Below are positions 10,146 through 18,267 of a DNA stretch of 64,000 nucleotides, piece after piece. This stretch comes from Oricola indica (GTDB taxonomy: Bacteria; Pseudomonadota; Alphaproteobacteria; Rhizobiales; Rhizobiaceae). The notes under the pieces are model-generated. The model saw only the letters and a program-made list of their open reading frames with translations, did not search any database and had not been told where the DNA came from. A program made the translations under genes and the position numbers. Location of the stretch: contig NZ_JAINFJ010000001.1 of the NCBI RefSeq assembly GCF_019966595.1, positions 682,001-746,000 on the forward strand. The letters are read 5' to 3'. Position 1 is the stretch's first letter. Every line of letters starts with the position of its first letter.

Positions 10146-10302
10146 GGCATCGCATCGTCTTCCCGACTGATGCGGTTTCGTGCGCCTCCTGCCTGTGGAC
10201 CGTGCGCAAACCGGTTTCCGTCCGGCCCGCGAATCCTCTATCGAGGGGTGGGCCGGCGTCTCTGCCGGCTGTCCTCGAACCATCACCGCAGCGAGCCCGG
10301 CC

Positions 10303-11829
10303 TTGAAAGTCGACATCGACATGGGAACGACCGCCACGCATGACGCGGCGAAGCTCGATATCGAGGAACTGCTGGCTACACGCCTGCTCGTCCAGGGCAA
10401 TTCCGGATCCGGCAAATCGCATCTGCTGCGCCGTCTGCTCGAACAGTCGGCCAAATGGGTCCAGCAGGTCGTCGTCGATCCGGAAGGCGATTTCGTCACG
10501 CTGGCCGACGCCTTCGGCCATATCGTCGTCGATGCAGACCGGTCCGAGGGCGAACTGATCGGCATCGCCAACCGCATCCGCCAGCACCGCGTCTCCTGCG
10601 TGCTGACGCTGGAAGGCCTCGAGATCGACGACCAGATGCGCGCCGCCGCGACATTCCTGAACGCGCTGTTCGACGCGGACCGCGAATTCTGGTTCCCGGT
10701 CCTCGTCGTGGTCGATGAAGCGCAGATGTTCGCGCCCGCCGCCGGCGGAGAAGTCGCCGAAGACGCGCGCCGCGCATCGCTCGGCGCGATGACCAACCTG
10801 ATGTGCCGCGGCCGCAAGCGCGGGCTTGCCGGCGTGATCGCCACGCAGCGCCTCGCCAAGCTCGCCAAGAACGTCGCGGCGGAAGCCTCCAACTTCCTGA
10901 TGGGGCGCACCTTCCTCGACATCGACATGGCCCGCGCCGCCGATCTTCTCGGCATGGACCGCCGCCAGGCCGAGCAGTTCCGCGATCTTCAGCGCGGCTC
11001 CTTCGTCGCGCTCGGGCCCGCCATGTCGCGTCGCCCGCTCAAGGTCACGATCGGCCCGGTCGAGACCGGCGCGCGCTCGTCGAGCCCCAAGCTGATGCCG
11101 CTTCCCGACGCGCCGCAGGACGTCGAAGACCTGATCTTCACGCCGGCTCCCGAGGATTTCGCCCGGCCTCCCGTCACGCGCCGCGCCGCGCCACAACCGC
11201 GCGCGACGACCGACATCATGGAGGACCTCGCGCACGCCGCGTCAGTCCAGCAGGCCGAACCGGAAGCCGAAACGCCCGGACGCCGCCCGCCGATGGACGC
11301 CGAGGAACTTGAGGTTTGGATCGCCGAGACGCTCGCCGCCATCACGGCCAGCGCGGAGTCCGCCTTCCGCTCCGACTCCGAACTATATCAGGATTTCCTG
11401 ATGCGCGGCCGTATGCGCCGCATCGCCGGCGCGCCGCTCTCCATGGGGGAATTTCGCTTGCGCCTTGCCGTTGCGCGCTCGGGCGTCGACGAGGAAACGG
11501 CCTCCGGCGAAGCCTGGCAGACGGCGCTGTCGCTCGCCACGGGCGTGACCGACGATCTCCAGGGCGTCTTCCTGATGCTGGCGAAAACCGCGATCACCGC
11601 CGGGCCCTGCCCTTCCGACGCGGAGATCGCCCGCGCCTACGGCACCCATTCCGCGCGCCGCGCACGACGCTTCCTCGACTGGTTCGAGGAACAGGGCCTG
11701 ATCGTCCTGCACCAGGACCACACCGGCAAACGCATCGCCGCCTTCCCCGACCTCGACGCCCAGACAACCGGCGGCAACGCCGACGCACCGCTCAGCGACG
11801 GAAACGGGCGGGTGGAAGCGGCGGAGTAG
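10303..11829 (+). CDS. HerA-like ATP-binding protein (DUF87-type ATPase)
   Basis: About 508 residues from a TTG start at 10303; in-frame ATGs occur at 10321 and, less likely, 10180, and no start has a clear ribosome-binding site. An early Walker A (GNSGSGKSHLL) and Walker B (FPVLVVVDEAQMF), with GRKRGLAGVIATQRLAKL after it, are typical of the FtsK/HerA superfamily. The C-terminal third is polar and family-specific. HerA-type ATPases pump or process DNA, often with a NurA nuclease; no nuclease partner is nearby, so the cellular role is not assigned. It stands about 157 bases downstream of the hybrid kinase on the same strand. Confidence 0.75.
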   Translation: MKVDIDMGTTATHDAAKLDIEELLATRLLVQGNSGSGKSHLLRRLLEQSAKWVQQVVVDPEGDFVTLADAFGHIVVDADRSEGELIGIANRIRQHRVSCVLTLEGLEIDDQMRAAATFLNALFDADREFWFPVLVVVDEAQMFAPAAGGEVAEDARRASLGAMTNLMCRGRKRGLAGVIATQRLAKLAKNVAAEASNFLMGRTFLDIDMARAADLLGMDRRQAEQFRDLQRGSFVALGPAMSRRPLKVTIGPVETGARSSSPKLMPLPDAPQDVEDLIFTPAPEDFARPPVTRRAAPQPRATTDIMEDLAHAASVQQAEPEAETPGRRPPMDAEELEVWIAETLAAITASAESAFRSDSELYQDFLMRGRMRRIAGAPLSMGEFRLRLAVARSGVDEETASGEAWQTALSLATGVTDDLQGVFLMLAKTAITAGPCPSDAEIARAYGTHSARRARRFLDWFEEQGLIVLHQDHTGKRIAAFPDLDAQTTGGNADAPLSDGNGRVEAAE

Positions 11830-11864
11830 CGATTATCGACGCGGCGAGAGGAAGCCGCGCTGCC

Positions 11865-12164
11865 TCACTCGGTGATTTCCACCCCACCGCCTTCGGAGCC
11901 ATCCAGAAACCGGACGCCGCGCGATTCCAGTATAAGCCGGAAGCGCCGGACGATCTCGGGCAGCGCGCCCTCATTGCCGTTCTCGAAGCGCGTTACTTCC
12001 AACCCTGACACATCCGCCAGGCGCGCCAGTTCGCGCACCGACATCACGATACCCGCCCGCGCCATCCGGCACTGGGCTGGCGTGATCAATTCATCCTCGC
12101 CCACGGACAGGGTCTCCAACCCTGCCCAGTCGAAGCTCTGCCGGCTGCCGCGTCTTCTCGTCAT
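11865..12164 (-). CDS. Small helix-turn-helix (Xre-like) regulator
   Basis: A 99-residue protein with a helix-turn-helix around residues 32-58 (ITPAQCRMARAGIVMSVREL, then ARLADVSGLEVTRFENG), matching small Xre/Cro-type domains that begin 'QxRxAR'. The C-terminal RRFRLILESRGVRFLDG motif is common in short rhizobial Xre proteins. Its ATG overlaps the stop of the RND permease gene by 4 bases, so it is probably the third gene of the efflux operon and translationally coupled to it. Target unknown; autoregulation of the operon is an inference. Confidence 0.8.
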   Translation of the reverse strand: MTRRRGSRQSFDWAGLETLSVGEDELITPAQCRMARAGIVMSVRELARLADVSGLEVTRFENGNEGALPEIVRRFRLILESRGVRFLDGSEGGGVEITE

Positions 12165-15100
12165 GGGTGTTCCGGCGTCGCCTCGGCATCATCCTCCGTT
12201 TCGGGGCTGAGATCGCGTGCGGAGATGAAGGTGTAGAACATCGGCACGACGAACAGCGTGAACATCGTTCCGATGAGAATGCCCGAAAAGATGACCAGCC
12301 CCATCGAGTTGCGCGCGGCCGCGCCGGCGCCCGACGACAGGATGAGCGGCACGACGCCGAGCGACATGGCCGCCGTGGTCATCAGGATGGGCCGCAGCCT
12401 GACTTTCGCCGAGGCGATGATCGCATCCAGGCGCGACAGGCCGTTATGCGTCCGCTGCTGGTTGGCGAATTCCACCAGCAGGATGCCGTGCTTGGTGATC
12501 AGTCCGATCAGCGTGATCAGACCGATCTGGGTATAGATGTTCAGCGTGCCGAGGCCGAGATTCAGAGGCACGATCGCACCGAAGATCGACAGCGGCACCG
12601 CCATCATGATGATCAGCGGGTCGCGGAAACTCTCGAACTGCGCCGCCAGCACCAGATAGATGACGACCACCGCCATCGCGAAGGCGATCAGGATCGTGTT
12701 CCCCTGCTCCTTCTCCAGCCGCGACTGGCCGGAATAATCCACGAAGAACCCGTCCGGCAGCGCCGCCAGGGCAATCTCCTCGATCGCCTGCAGGCCGTCG
12801 CCCGTGGTCACGCCGGGAAGCGGCAGCGCCGAGATCGTCGCGGAATTGAGCTGGTTGAACTGTTCGATGGAGGCCGGCGACGCCGCCGTGGAGACCGAGG
12901 TCACCGCCGACAACGGCACCATCTCGCCGGTCGCGCTCCGCACGAAGAAATCGCCGAGGCTTTCCGGGTTCTCCCGATATTCGCGCGGCACCTGCGTGAT
13001 CACGTCATAACTGTTGGAATCGCGATCGAACTGGGCGACCGCGCCGCCGCCGACAAGGACGCCGAGCGTCGTGCCGACCTGGCTCGCGGGGATGTTGAGC
13101 GCCGCCGCGCGTTCCCGATCCACCGACACCGTCACCTGCGGCGCGTCGAAGGCGAGCGAGTTCTGCACGACGATGAACCGTCCGGATGCTTGCGCCTTCT
13201 GGCGGATTTCCTCCGCCACCTCGTAGACCAGGCTGGGATCGCCGGTCGACTGGATCACCACGGAGATCGGCAGCCCGCCGCCCGCGCCCGGCAGGGACGG
13301 CGGCGCGAAGACCAGCGCCTGAACCCCGGTGATCGAGGACAGCCGCGCCTGGATGTCCCCCTGTATTTCCTTTTGCGACCGGTCGCGTTCGCTCCAGTCG
13401 TCGAATGCCCAGACGGCGATGCCGCTATTCGTCTGGCCGCCGAAACCGACGATCGAGAAACTGGCGTCGAGCTCGGGCAGGTCCTTCGTCTTCTCCCGCA
13501 TCTCGTCCACATAGACCGTCGTGTAGTCGCTCGTCGCATAGCGCGGCGCCGTGATCAGCGAAAACAGCGCGCCGCGATCTTCCTCGGGCGCGAGCTCGGT
13601 CGACGTCTTCACGAACAGGAAGCCGGTCAGCGTCACCAGCGCGATGACGATCATCAGCGTCACCGGCCGGTATTTCAGCGACCCGGAGACCAGCTTTTCG
13701 TAAAAGTTCTCCAGCCGTTCGAACGTCCGGTCGACAACGGCCTGGAAGCGGCTTTCCCCGTCATGCGCCAACAGCCGTGCGCTCATCGACGGCGTGATCG
13801 TCAGCGCCACGATGCCCGAGATCACAACCGCGCCCGCCAGCGTGAAGGCGAACTCCTTGAACAGCGAACCGGTCAGCCCGCCGGTAAAGGCGAGCGGCGC
13901 GAACACGGCGGCCAGGGTCAGCGTCATGGCGACGACCGCGCCCGATATTTCGCTCATGCCCTTAAAGGCCGCTTTTCGCGCGGTCATCCCCTCCTCGATA
14001 TGGCGGTGGATGTTCTCCACCACCACGATCGCGTCGTCGACGACGAGGCCGATCGCCAGAACCATGGCGAGCAGTGACAGGAGGTTGATCGAATAGCCCA
14101 TGCCGAGAAGCAGCCCGCAGGCGCCGATCAGCGAGAGCGGAATCGTCACGATCGGCATCAGCACCGAGCGGAATGAACCGAGGAAGAGCAGGATGACCAC
14201 CACGACGATGGCGACCGCCTCGCCGATTGTCTTGAAGACCTCCTCGATCGACGCGCTGATGGCCTCGGTCGCGTTGTAGACGAGGTTCATCTCCATGCCT
14301 TGCGGCAGCGTCGCCTGGATGGCCGGCAATTCGGCGATGACCGCGTCCGCCGTGTCGAGCGGGTTCGCGGCGGGGGTCGGGAAAATGCCGATGAACGTGC
14401 CGGGTTCGCCGTTGAAATTGACCACCATGTCGGTGCTCTCGGCGGCGAGTTCGACATCCGCCACGTCGCGCAGCCGGACGAGTTCGTCGCCGCTGGACCG
14501 CAACGGCAGCGAACCGAACGCCTCCGGCGTCCTGAGCGTCGTTTCCGTCGTGATCGAATAGGTGACGTATTCGTTCTTGGTCTTGCCCGGCGCGGACAGG
14601 AAGTTCGCCTGGTTGATCGCGCCGACGACCTCCGCCGCCGTGACCCCGCGCGCCGCGAGGCGTATCGGGTCGATCCAGACGCGCATCGAGTAGTTCGCCG
14701 CGCCCATCACCTGCACCTCGGCGACGCCCTCGATGGTCGACATGCGCGGCCGGATGACGCGCTCGATATATTCGGTGAGCTGTTCCGCCGACATGTTCGG
14801 GTTCTGCATCGCGATATACATGATCGCGAATTGCTGGCCCGTGCCCTTGACGATGGTCGGGTCCTTCGCATCCGAGGGCAACTGCCCGCGGACCTGCTGG
14901 ACCTTCGACATCACTTCCGTCAGCGCCACGTCCGGATTGGAGCCGAGCTTCATCTGGACCGTGACGACGCTGGCCGACGGCCGGCTCTGCGAGGTCACGT
15001 AGTCGATATTCTCGGTGGTCGCGACAGCGGCGGCGATCGGCGACGTCACGAAGCCCTGGATCAGCTCCGGCGACGCGCCCGGATAGACGGTGGTCACCGT

Positions 15101-15235
15101 GATGACGGTTTCCTCGACCTCCGGATACTCGCGCACCGCCAGGTTGAAGATGCCCTGGAAACCGAGCAGCAGGATCAGGATGCCGAAGACGGTCGCAAGA
15201 ACCGGCCGCCGGATGAAGAGCGCGGAAATGTTCAT
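12161..15235 (-). CDS. RND efflux transporter permease (HAE1/AcrB-like)
   Basis: A 1024-residue inner-membrane drug/proton antiporter. It opens with MNISALFIRRPVLATVFGIL as in AcrB/MexB-type pumps. The proton-relay aspartates are present in GLVVDDAIVVVENIHRHIEEG, and the matching lysine in LITKHGILLVEFANQ. Large periplasmic loops follow TM1 and TM7. Length fits the family. It is the second gene of an operon with the adaptor (4-base overlap at 15232-15235) and is followed by a coupled HTH gene. No outer-membrane channel gene (TolC type) is in the window, so the pump probably uses one encoded elsewhere. Confidence 0.95.
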   Translation of the reverse strand: MNISALFIRRPVLATVFGILILLLGFQGIFNLAVREYPEVEETVITVTTVYPGASPELIQGFVTSPIAAAVATTENIDYVTSQSRPSASVVTVQMKLGSNPDVALTEVMSKVQQVRGQLPSDAKDPTIVKGTGQQFAIMYIAMQNPNMSAEQLTEYIERVIRPRMSTIEGVAEVQVMGAANYSMRVWIDPIRLAARGVTAAEVVGAINQANFLSAPGKTKNEYVTYSITTETTLRTPEAFGSLPLRSSGDELVRLRDVADVELAAESTDMVVNFNGEPGTFIGIFPTPAANPLDTADAVIAELPAIQATLPQGMEMNLVYNATEAISASIEEVFKTIGEAVAIVVVVILLFLGSFRSVLMPIVTIPLSLIGACGLLLGMGYSINLLSLLAMVLAIGLVVDDAIVVVENIHRHIEEGMTARKAAFKGMSEISGAVVAMTLTLAAVFAPLAFTGGLTGSLFKEFAFTLAGAVVISGIVALTITPSMSARLLAHDGESRFQAVVDRTFERLENFYEKLVSGSLKYRPVTLMIVIALVTLTGFLFVKTSTELAPEEDRGALFSLITAPRYATSDYTTVYVDEMREKTKDLPELDASFSIVGFGGQTNSGIAVWAFDDWSERDRSQKEIQGDIQARLSSITGVQALVFAPPSLPGAGGGLPISVVIQSTGDPSLVYEVAEEIRQKAQASGRFIVVQNSLAFDAPQVTVSVDRERAAALNIPASQVGTTLGVLVGGGAVAQFDRDSNSYDVITQVPREYRENPESLGDFFVRSATGEMVPLSAVTSVSTAASPASIEQFNQLNSATISALPLPGVTTGDGLQAIEEIALAALPDGFFVDYSGQSRLEKEQGNTILIAFAMAVVVIYLVLAAQFESFRDPLIIMMAVPLSIFGAIVPLNLGLGTLNIYTQIGLITLIGLITKHGILLVEFANQQRTHNGLSRLDAIIASAKVRLRPILMTTAAMSLGVVPLILSSGAGAAARNSMGLVIFSGILIGTMFTLFVVPMFYTFISARDLSPETEDDAEATPEHP

Positions 15236-16356
15236 TGCGCGCTGTCCTTCGCCCCGTCGGGCTGCACGGAGTTGTTGATCGTCACGCGGGCGCCGTTGGA
15301 CAACCGGTTCTGCCCGGCATTGACCACCTCGTCACCGCCCGTCAGACCGTCGAGGATTTCCACGGTGCCGTCGGAGCGCCGTCCCGGCTTCACGAAGACC
15401 TGCTCGACCGTCAGCGTCGGCTCGGCATCGGAATCCCCTTCGGCCTCGACCGATTTGATCCGGAAGACAAAGTCGCCATAGAGGCTGGCGACAAGCGCCG
15501 TCTGCGGGATGACGATCACGTCGTCCTCGACCGGAAGGCCGACGCGCACGCGCACGAACTGGCCCGGGTTCAGGCGTCCGTCGGGATTGGTGATTTCGGC
15601 GCGCACAGAAACGAGCCGGGTGGCCGGATTGATCTTGGGATCGATACCCGTGATCTTTCCCGTGAAGGGCAGATCGTCTTCGCTGAGTCCGATGCGCACC
15701 GGCTGGTCGATCGCCAGCAATTCGAACTGCTGCTCGGGAACGGTGAAATTCGCGTTCATCGTCTCGAGGTCCTGCAGCGTGGCGACGACCTGGCCGGGCG
15801 AAATATACTGGCCGATATCGATCTGCGGGATACCGATGGTCCCGCCGAAGGGCGCGCGCAACTGCTTCTGGTTCAGCACCGCCTGCAGTTTCGTCACCTG
15901 CGATGTCGAAGCCGTCGCGGCCGCCTGCGCGGTTTCCAGCGTCGATTGCGAGCCAACGCCCCGCTCCTGGAGTTCGCGCGCACGCACGAGGGCCTGCTCG
16001 TTCAGGCTCAGCTGGGATTTCGCCGACGCGAGATCGGCCTGCTGCACCTCGTCGTCGAGCCGAACCAGGAGGTCTCCCTCGGAGACCGTCGCATTGGCCT
16101 CGAACTGGATTTCCTTGACCACGCCGGGCACTTCCATCGTCAGGTCGACGCCGTTTGCCGCGTTGACCGTTCCGATCGCGCGGATCGCCGGCTCCCAGGA
16201 CACGGACTGGACCTCGGTCGTCGAAACCGCGACCGGCGGCTGCTGCATGTTGGCGAAGAAATCCTCGATCGCCTGATCGCGGAAGAGGTTGAACCCCACC
16301 AGTCCGCCGCAAATCACGACGAGCAGAATGAAGGCGATGATGAATCTCTTGATCAT
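15232..16356 (-). CDS. RND efflux periplasmic adaptor (membrane fusion protein)
   Basis: A 374-residue protein starting MIKRFIIAFILLVVICGGLV, an N-terminal membrane anchor. A biotinyl-lipoyl-like half follows (VPGVVKEIQFEANATVSEGD), then an alpha-helical hairpin (LASAKSQLSLNEQALVRARE) and a beta-barrel region (LNPGQFVRVRV). It bridges the permease to an outer-membrane channel. An upstream in-frame start at 16593 exists but would run through the promoter and the TetR gene start, so 16356 was chosen. The stop overlaps the permease start by 4 bases. Transcription probably starts in the operator-bearing gap shared with the TetR gene. Confidence 0.93.
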   Translation of the reverse strand: MIKRFIIAFILLVVICGGLVGFNLFRDQAIEDFFANMQQPPVAVSTTEVQSVSWEPAIRAIGTVNAANGVDLTMEVPGVVKEIQFEANATVSEGDLLVRLDDEVQQADLASAKSQLSLNEQALVRARELQERGVGSQSTLETAQAAATASTSQVTKLQAVLNQKQLRAPFGGTIGIPQIDIGQYISPGQVVATLQDLETMNANFTVPEQQFELLAIDQPVRIGLSEDDLPFTGKITGIDPKINPATRLVSVRAEITNPDGRLNPGQFVRVRVGLPVEDDVIVIPQTALVASLYGDFVFRIKSVEAEGDSDAEPTLTVEQVFVKPGRRSDGTVEILDGLTGGDEVVNAGQNRLSNGARVTINNSVQPDGAKDSAQ

Positions 16357-16438
16357 GAACGGGGTCCGTTGTCGTTCGTTGGACGGCGGCAGCACCCATC
16401 CAGCTGGAAAGGCAGTTGCGGTCCGGGACAGTTTACTG

Positions 16439-16454
16439 TACCGTCTGGACGGTA
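16439..16454. promoter_or_regulatory. Probable TetR operator between efflux operon and its regulator
   Basis: TACCGTC-TG-GACGGTA is a perfect 7-bp inverted repeat with a 2-bp centre. It lies 20 bases before the TetR start and 82 bases before the adaptor start, where a repressor could block both divergent promoters. TetR proteins next to RND pumps typically bind such sites. Binding itself is inferred. Confidence 0.7.
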
Positions 16455-16474
16455 AAGTCAATGGGAGGTCGCAG

Positions 16475-17011
16475 ATGGCGCGTGGAGAATCATCGCGCGA
16501 GAAGATCCTGACGGCGGCCTCGGAACTGGCCATGAGCGATGGCGCCGCGCATCTCTCGCTGGACTCGGTCGCCGCCCGCGCCGGCGTGTCCAAGGGTGGC
16601 CTGCTCTACAATTTCCCCAACAAGGCGGCGCTGATGCGTGCCCTCGTCGAGCGTTTTCTGGATGAATTTCGCGCCGAGCTGGACGAAAAGGCCGACCGGT
16701 TGCAGGGAAACGATTTCGCGGCGCGTTACATGGATCAGGTCGTCAGGACGCTGGACGAGAAATCGCCGCCGTCATCGGGCCTTCTGGCCGCGCTGGCCGA
16801 GGATCCGTGCCTGCTGGCGCCGGTCAAGACGTTCAACCGCGAGCTTCTCGACCGGATGCTCCAGGAAACGCCCGATCCCGGCGCGGTGCTCACCCTGTTC
16901 CTCGTTCTGGAGGGCATGAGAGCCCAGCAGGTCTTCGGAACCGCCATTCTCGGCGAGGAGGAACGCCGCCTCGTTCTCGATAAGATCGCATCGATGATAG
17001 GAGCGGCGTAA
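16475..17011 (+). CDS. TetR/AcrR-family transcriptional regulator
   Basis: A 178-residue regulator. The start at 16475 is set by GGAGG six bases upstream. The N-terminal HTH reads LSLDSVAARAGVSKGGLLYN followed by FPNKAALMRAL, the classical TetR pattern; the C-terminal ligand-binding half resembles the TetR_C type that begins near residue 80. It is divergent from the RND efflux operon with a palindromic operator in the shared gap, so it most likely represses the pump and itself until a toxic ligand is bound. The ligand is unknown. Confidence 0.93.
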   Translation: MARGESSREKILTAASELAMSDGAAHLSLDSVAARAGVSKGGLLYNFPNKAALMRALVERFLDEFRAELDEKADRLQGNDFAARYMDQVVRTLDEKSPPSSGLLAALAEDPCLLAPVKTFNRELLDRMLQETPDPGAVLTLFLVLEGMRAQQVFGTAILGEEERRLVLDKIASMIGAA

Positions 17012-17016
17012 GCCAC

Positions 17017-17418
17017 CTACCCCGGTCGCTGATCGAACGTCTCCACCGCCTCCAGATGCTCGTCCCAATTCGCCTTGTCGGCAAAGAAGATGTGCCCGTC
17101 CGGCTTTATGTCGACCGGCGTGTCGAGGCAGCCCGCCGGCACGACCACGGCCTCCTCGCGCGCACGCGGCATCGGCGAGCCGCAATCCGCACAAAACGCC
17201 TTCATGAAGCGCGTGCCGGGCACCTCGAACAGCTTCACCTTCTCCTCGCCGGAAAGCCATGTCAGCTTGCCATTAAAGGAGAACAGGTTCGACGCATGCG
17301 CCGTCCCGGAAAACTTCCGGCAGCGGCTGCAATGGCACAGAAAGAACTTGTCGAAATCCCCGTCGATCTCGAACGCCACCGCGCCGCAAAGGCACGAGCC
17401 GGAATGTTTATGGGTCAT
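17017..17418 (-). CDS. GFA-family zinc protein (glutathione-dependent formaldehyde-activating-like)
   Basis: A 133-residue protein with the GFA zinc pattern: GSCLCGAVAFEI at residues 7-18, CHCSRCRKFSGTAHA near 28-42, and FCADCGSPMPR near 75-86. This supplies the paired CxC and CxxC cysteine sites. AAGGAG sits about seven bases before the start. The family was named for glutathione-dependent formaldehyde activation, but most members are of unproven function and may simply bind or modify glutathione adducts. It converges on the TetR gene, with stop codons six bases apart. Confidence 0.88.
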   Translation of the reverse strand: MTHKHSGSCLCGAVAFEIDGDFDKFFLCHCSRCRKFSGTAHASNLFSFNGKLTWLSGEEKVKLFEVPGTRFMKAFCADCGSPMPRAREEAVVVPAGCLDTPVDIKPDGHIFFADKANWDEHLEAVETFDQRPG

Positions 17419-17465
17419 GTCTGTCTCCTTCCATGCGGGCTCTCGCCGGAACAACCACTCCGGAA

Positions 17466-17479
17466 ACCGTTTAAACGGT
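17466..17479. promoter_or_regulatory. 14-bp perfect palindrome upstream of the GFA gene
   Basis: ACCGTTTAAACGGT is a perfect palindrome in the divergent gap between the GFA gene (start 17418) and the methyltransferase gene (start 17637). Its place suggests an operator, but no dedicated regulator gene is adjacent. Confidence 0.4.
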
Positions 17480-17636
17480 CGGGTCGTATCGCGCAGCACC
17501 AAATCGCGGTCGCGGTCGCGTCTTTTCACGCAACAATGAAACTTACATGATATTGACAACACCTCTTTCATGTATCATTTGAAGTTCCATGAATCTCCGA
17601 ACGACATCATCCCTTTCACGAACCGCTGGAACCGAC

Positions 17637-18260
17637 ATGACCGCACCGAGCGAATCCGAAACCTTCTGGGAAGACCTTTACCGCGACGCCTCTCCCGAAA
17701 CCTCCGGCCGCCCCTCCACTGTCCTCGTGCGATATGCCCAGGAAAGAACGCCGGGCCGCGCGCTTGAACTGGGTTGCGGCAAGGGCGACGATGCCGTCTG
17801 GCTCGGCGGGCGCGGCTGGACCGTCACCGCCGTCGACGTTTCGGCGACCGTCCTTGGCTTCGCCCGCGCCAATGCCGAACGCGCCGGTGTCGCCGACCGC
17901 GTCACCTTCGCCCGACACGACCTGTCGCAGACATTCCCGCAAGGCGAATTCGACATGGTCTACGCAATGTTCCTGGAATCGCCGGTCGAATTCGGCCGCG
18001 CCAACGCGCTGCGGCAGGCGGCTTCGGCACTCGTGCCGGGCGGCCTCTTGCTGGTCGCGACCCACGGCTCCGCCCTGCCCTGGCGTTCCGGCAACCCCGA
18101 CCACGTCTTCTCCACGGCAGACGAAATCCTCGCCGGCATGGCGCTGGACATGTCAGGCTGGACCACGGTTCAGGTCGGCCCGCTCACGCGGCAGGCGACC
18201 GGCCCGGAGGGCCAGACCGCCGAGGTGATCGACAACCTGATCGTCCTGGAACGGCGCTGA
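17637..18260 (+). CDS. Class I SAM-dependent methyltransferase
   Basis: A 207-residue protein starting MTAPSESETFWEDLYRDAS. Motif I is ALELGCGKGDDAVWLGGRGW, followed by VTAVDVSATVLGFARANA with the acidic residue that binds the ribose of S-adenosylmethionine, and later FDMVYAMFLESP. This is the Methyltransf_25/11 type, similar to small-molecule or thiopurine-like methyltransferases; the substrate is not identifiable. A start at 17589 in the same frame is possible but adds a non-conserved leader. It converges on the acyl-CoA synthetase gene (8-base gap). Confidence 0.88.
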   Translation: MTAPSESETFWEDLYRDASPETSGRPSTVLVRYAQERTPGRALELGCGKGDDAVWLGGRGWTVTAVDVSATVLGFARANAERAGVADRVTFARHDLSQTFPQGEFDMVYAMFLESPVEFGRANALRQAASALVPGGLLLVATHGSALPWRSGNPDHVFSTADEILAGMALDMSGWTTVQVGPLTRQATGPEGQTAEVIDNLIVLERR

Positions 18261-18267
18261 ACCGCGC

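Noticed and set aside
8097-10955. A very long minus-strand open frame opposite the hybrid kinase and ATPase genes
   Set aside because: It is the antisense shadow of GC-rich codons; the translation has no recognisable domain, while both plus-strand genes have complete motifs.
12167-14077. A 636-codon plus-strand frame opposite the RND permease
   Set aside because: Shadow frame rich in Arg, His and Asp; the permease covers the same DNA.
17553-17578. TTGACA followed by TATCAT before the methyltransferase gene
   Set aside because: The spacer is only about 14 bases, too short for a normal sigma-70 promoter, so it was not listed.
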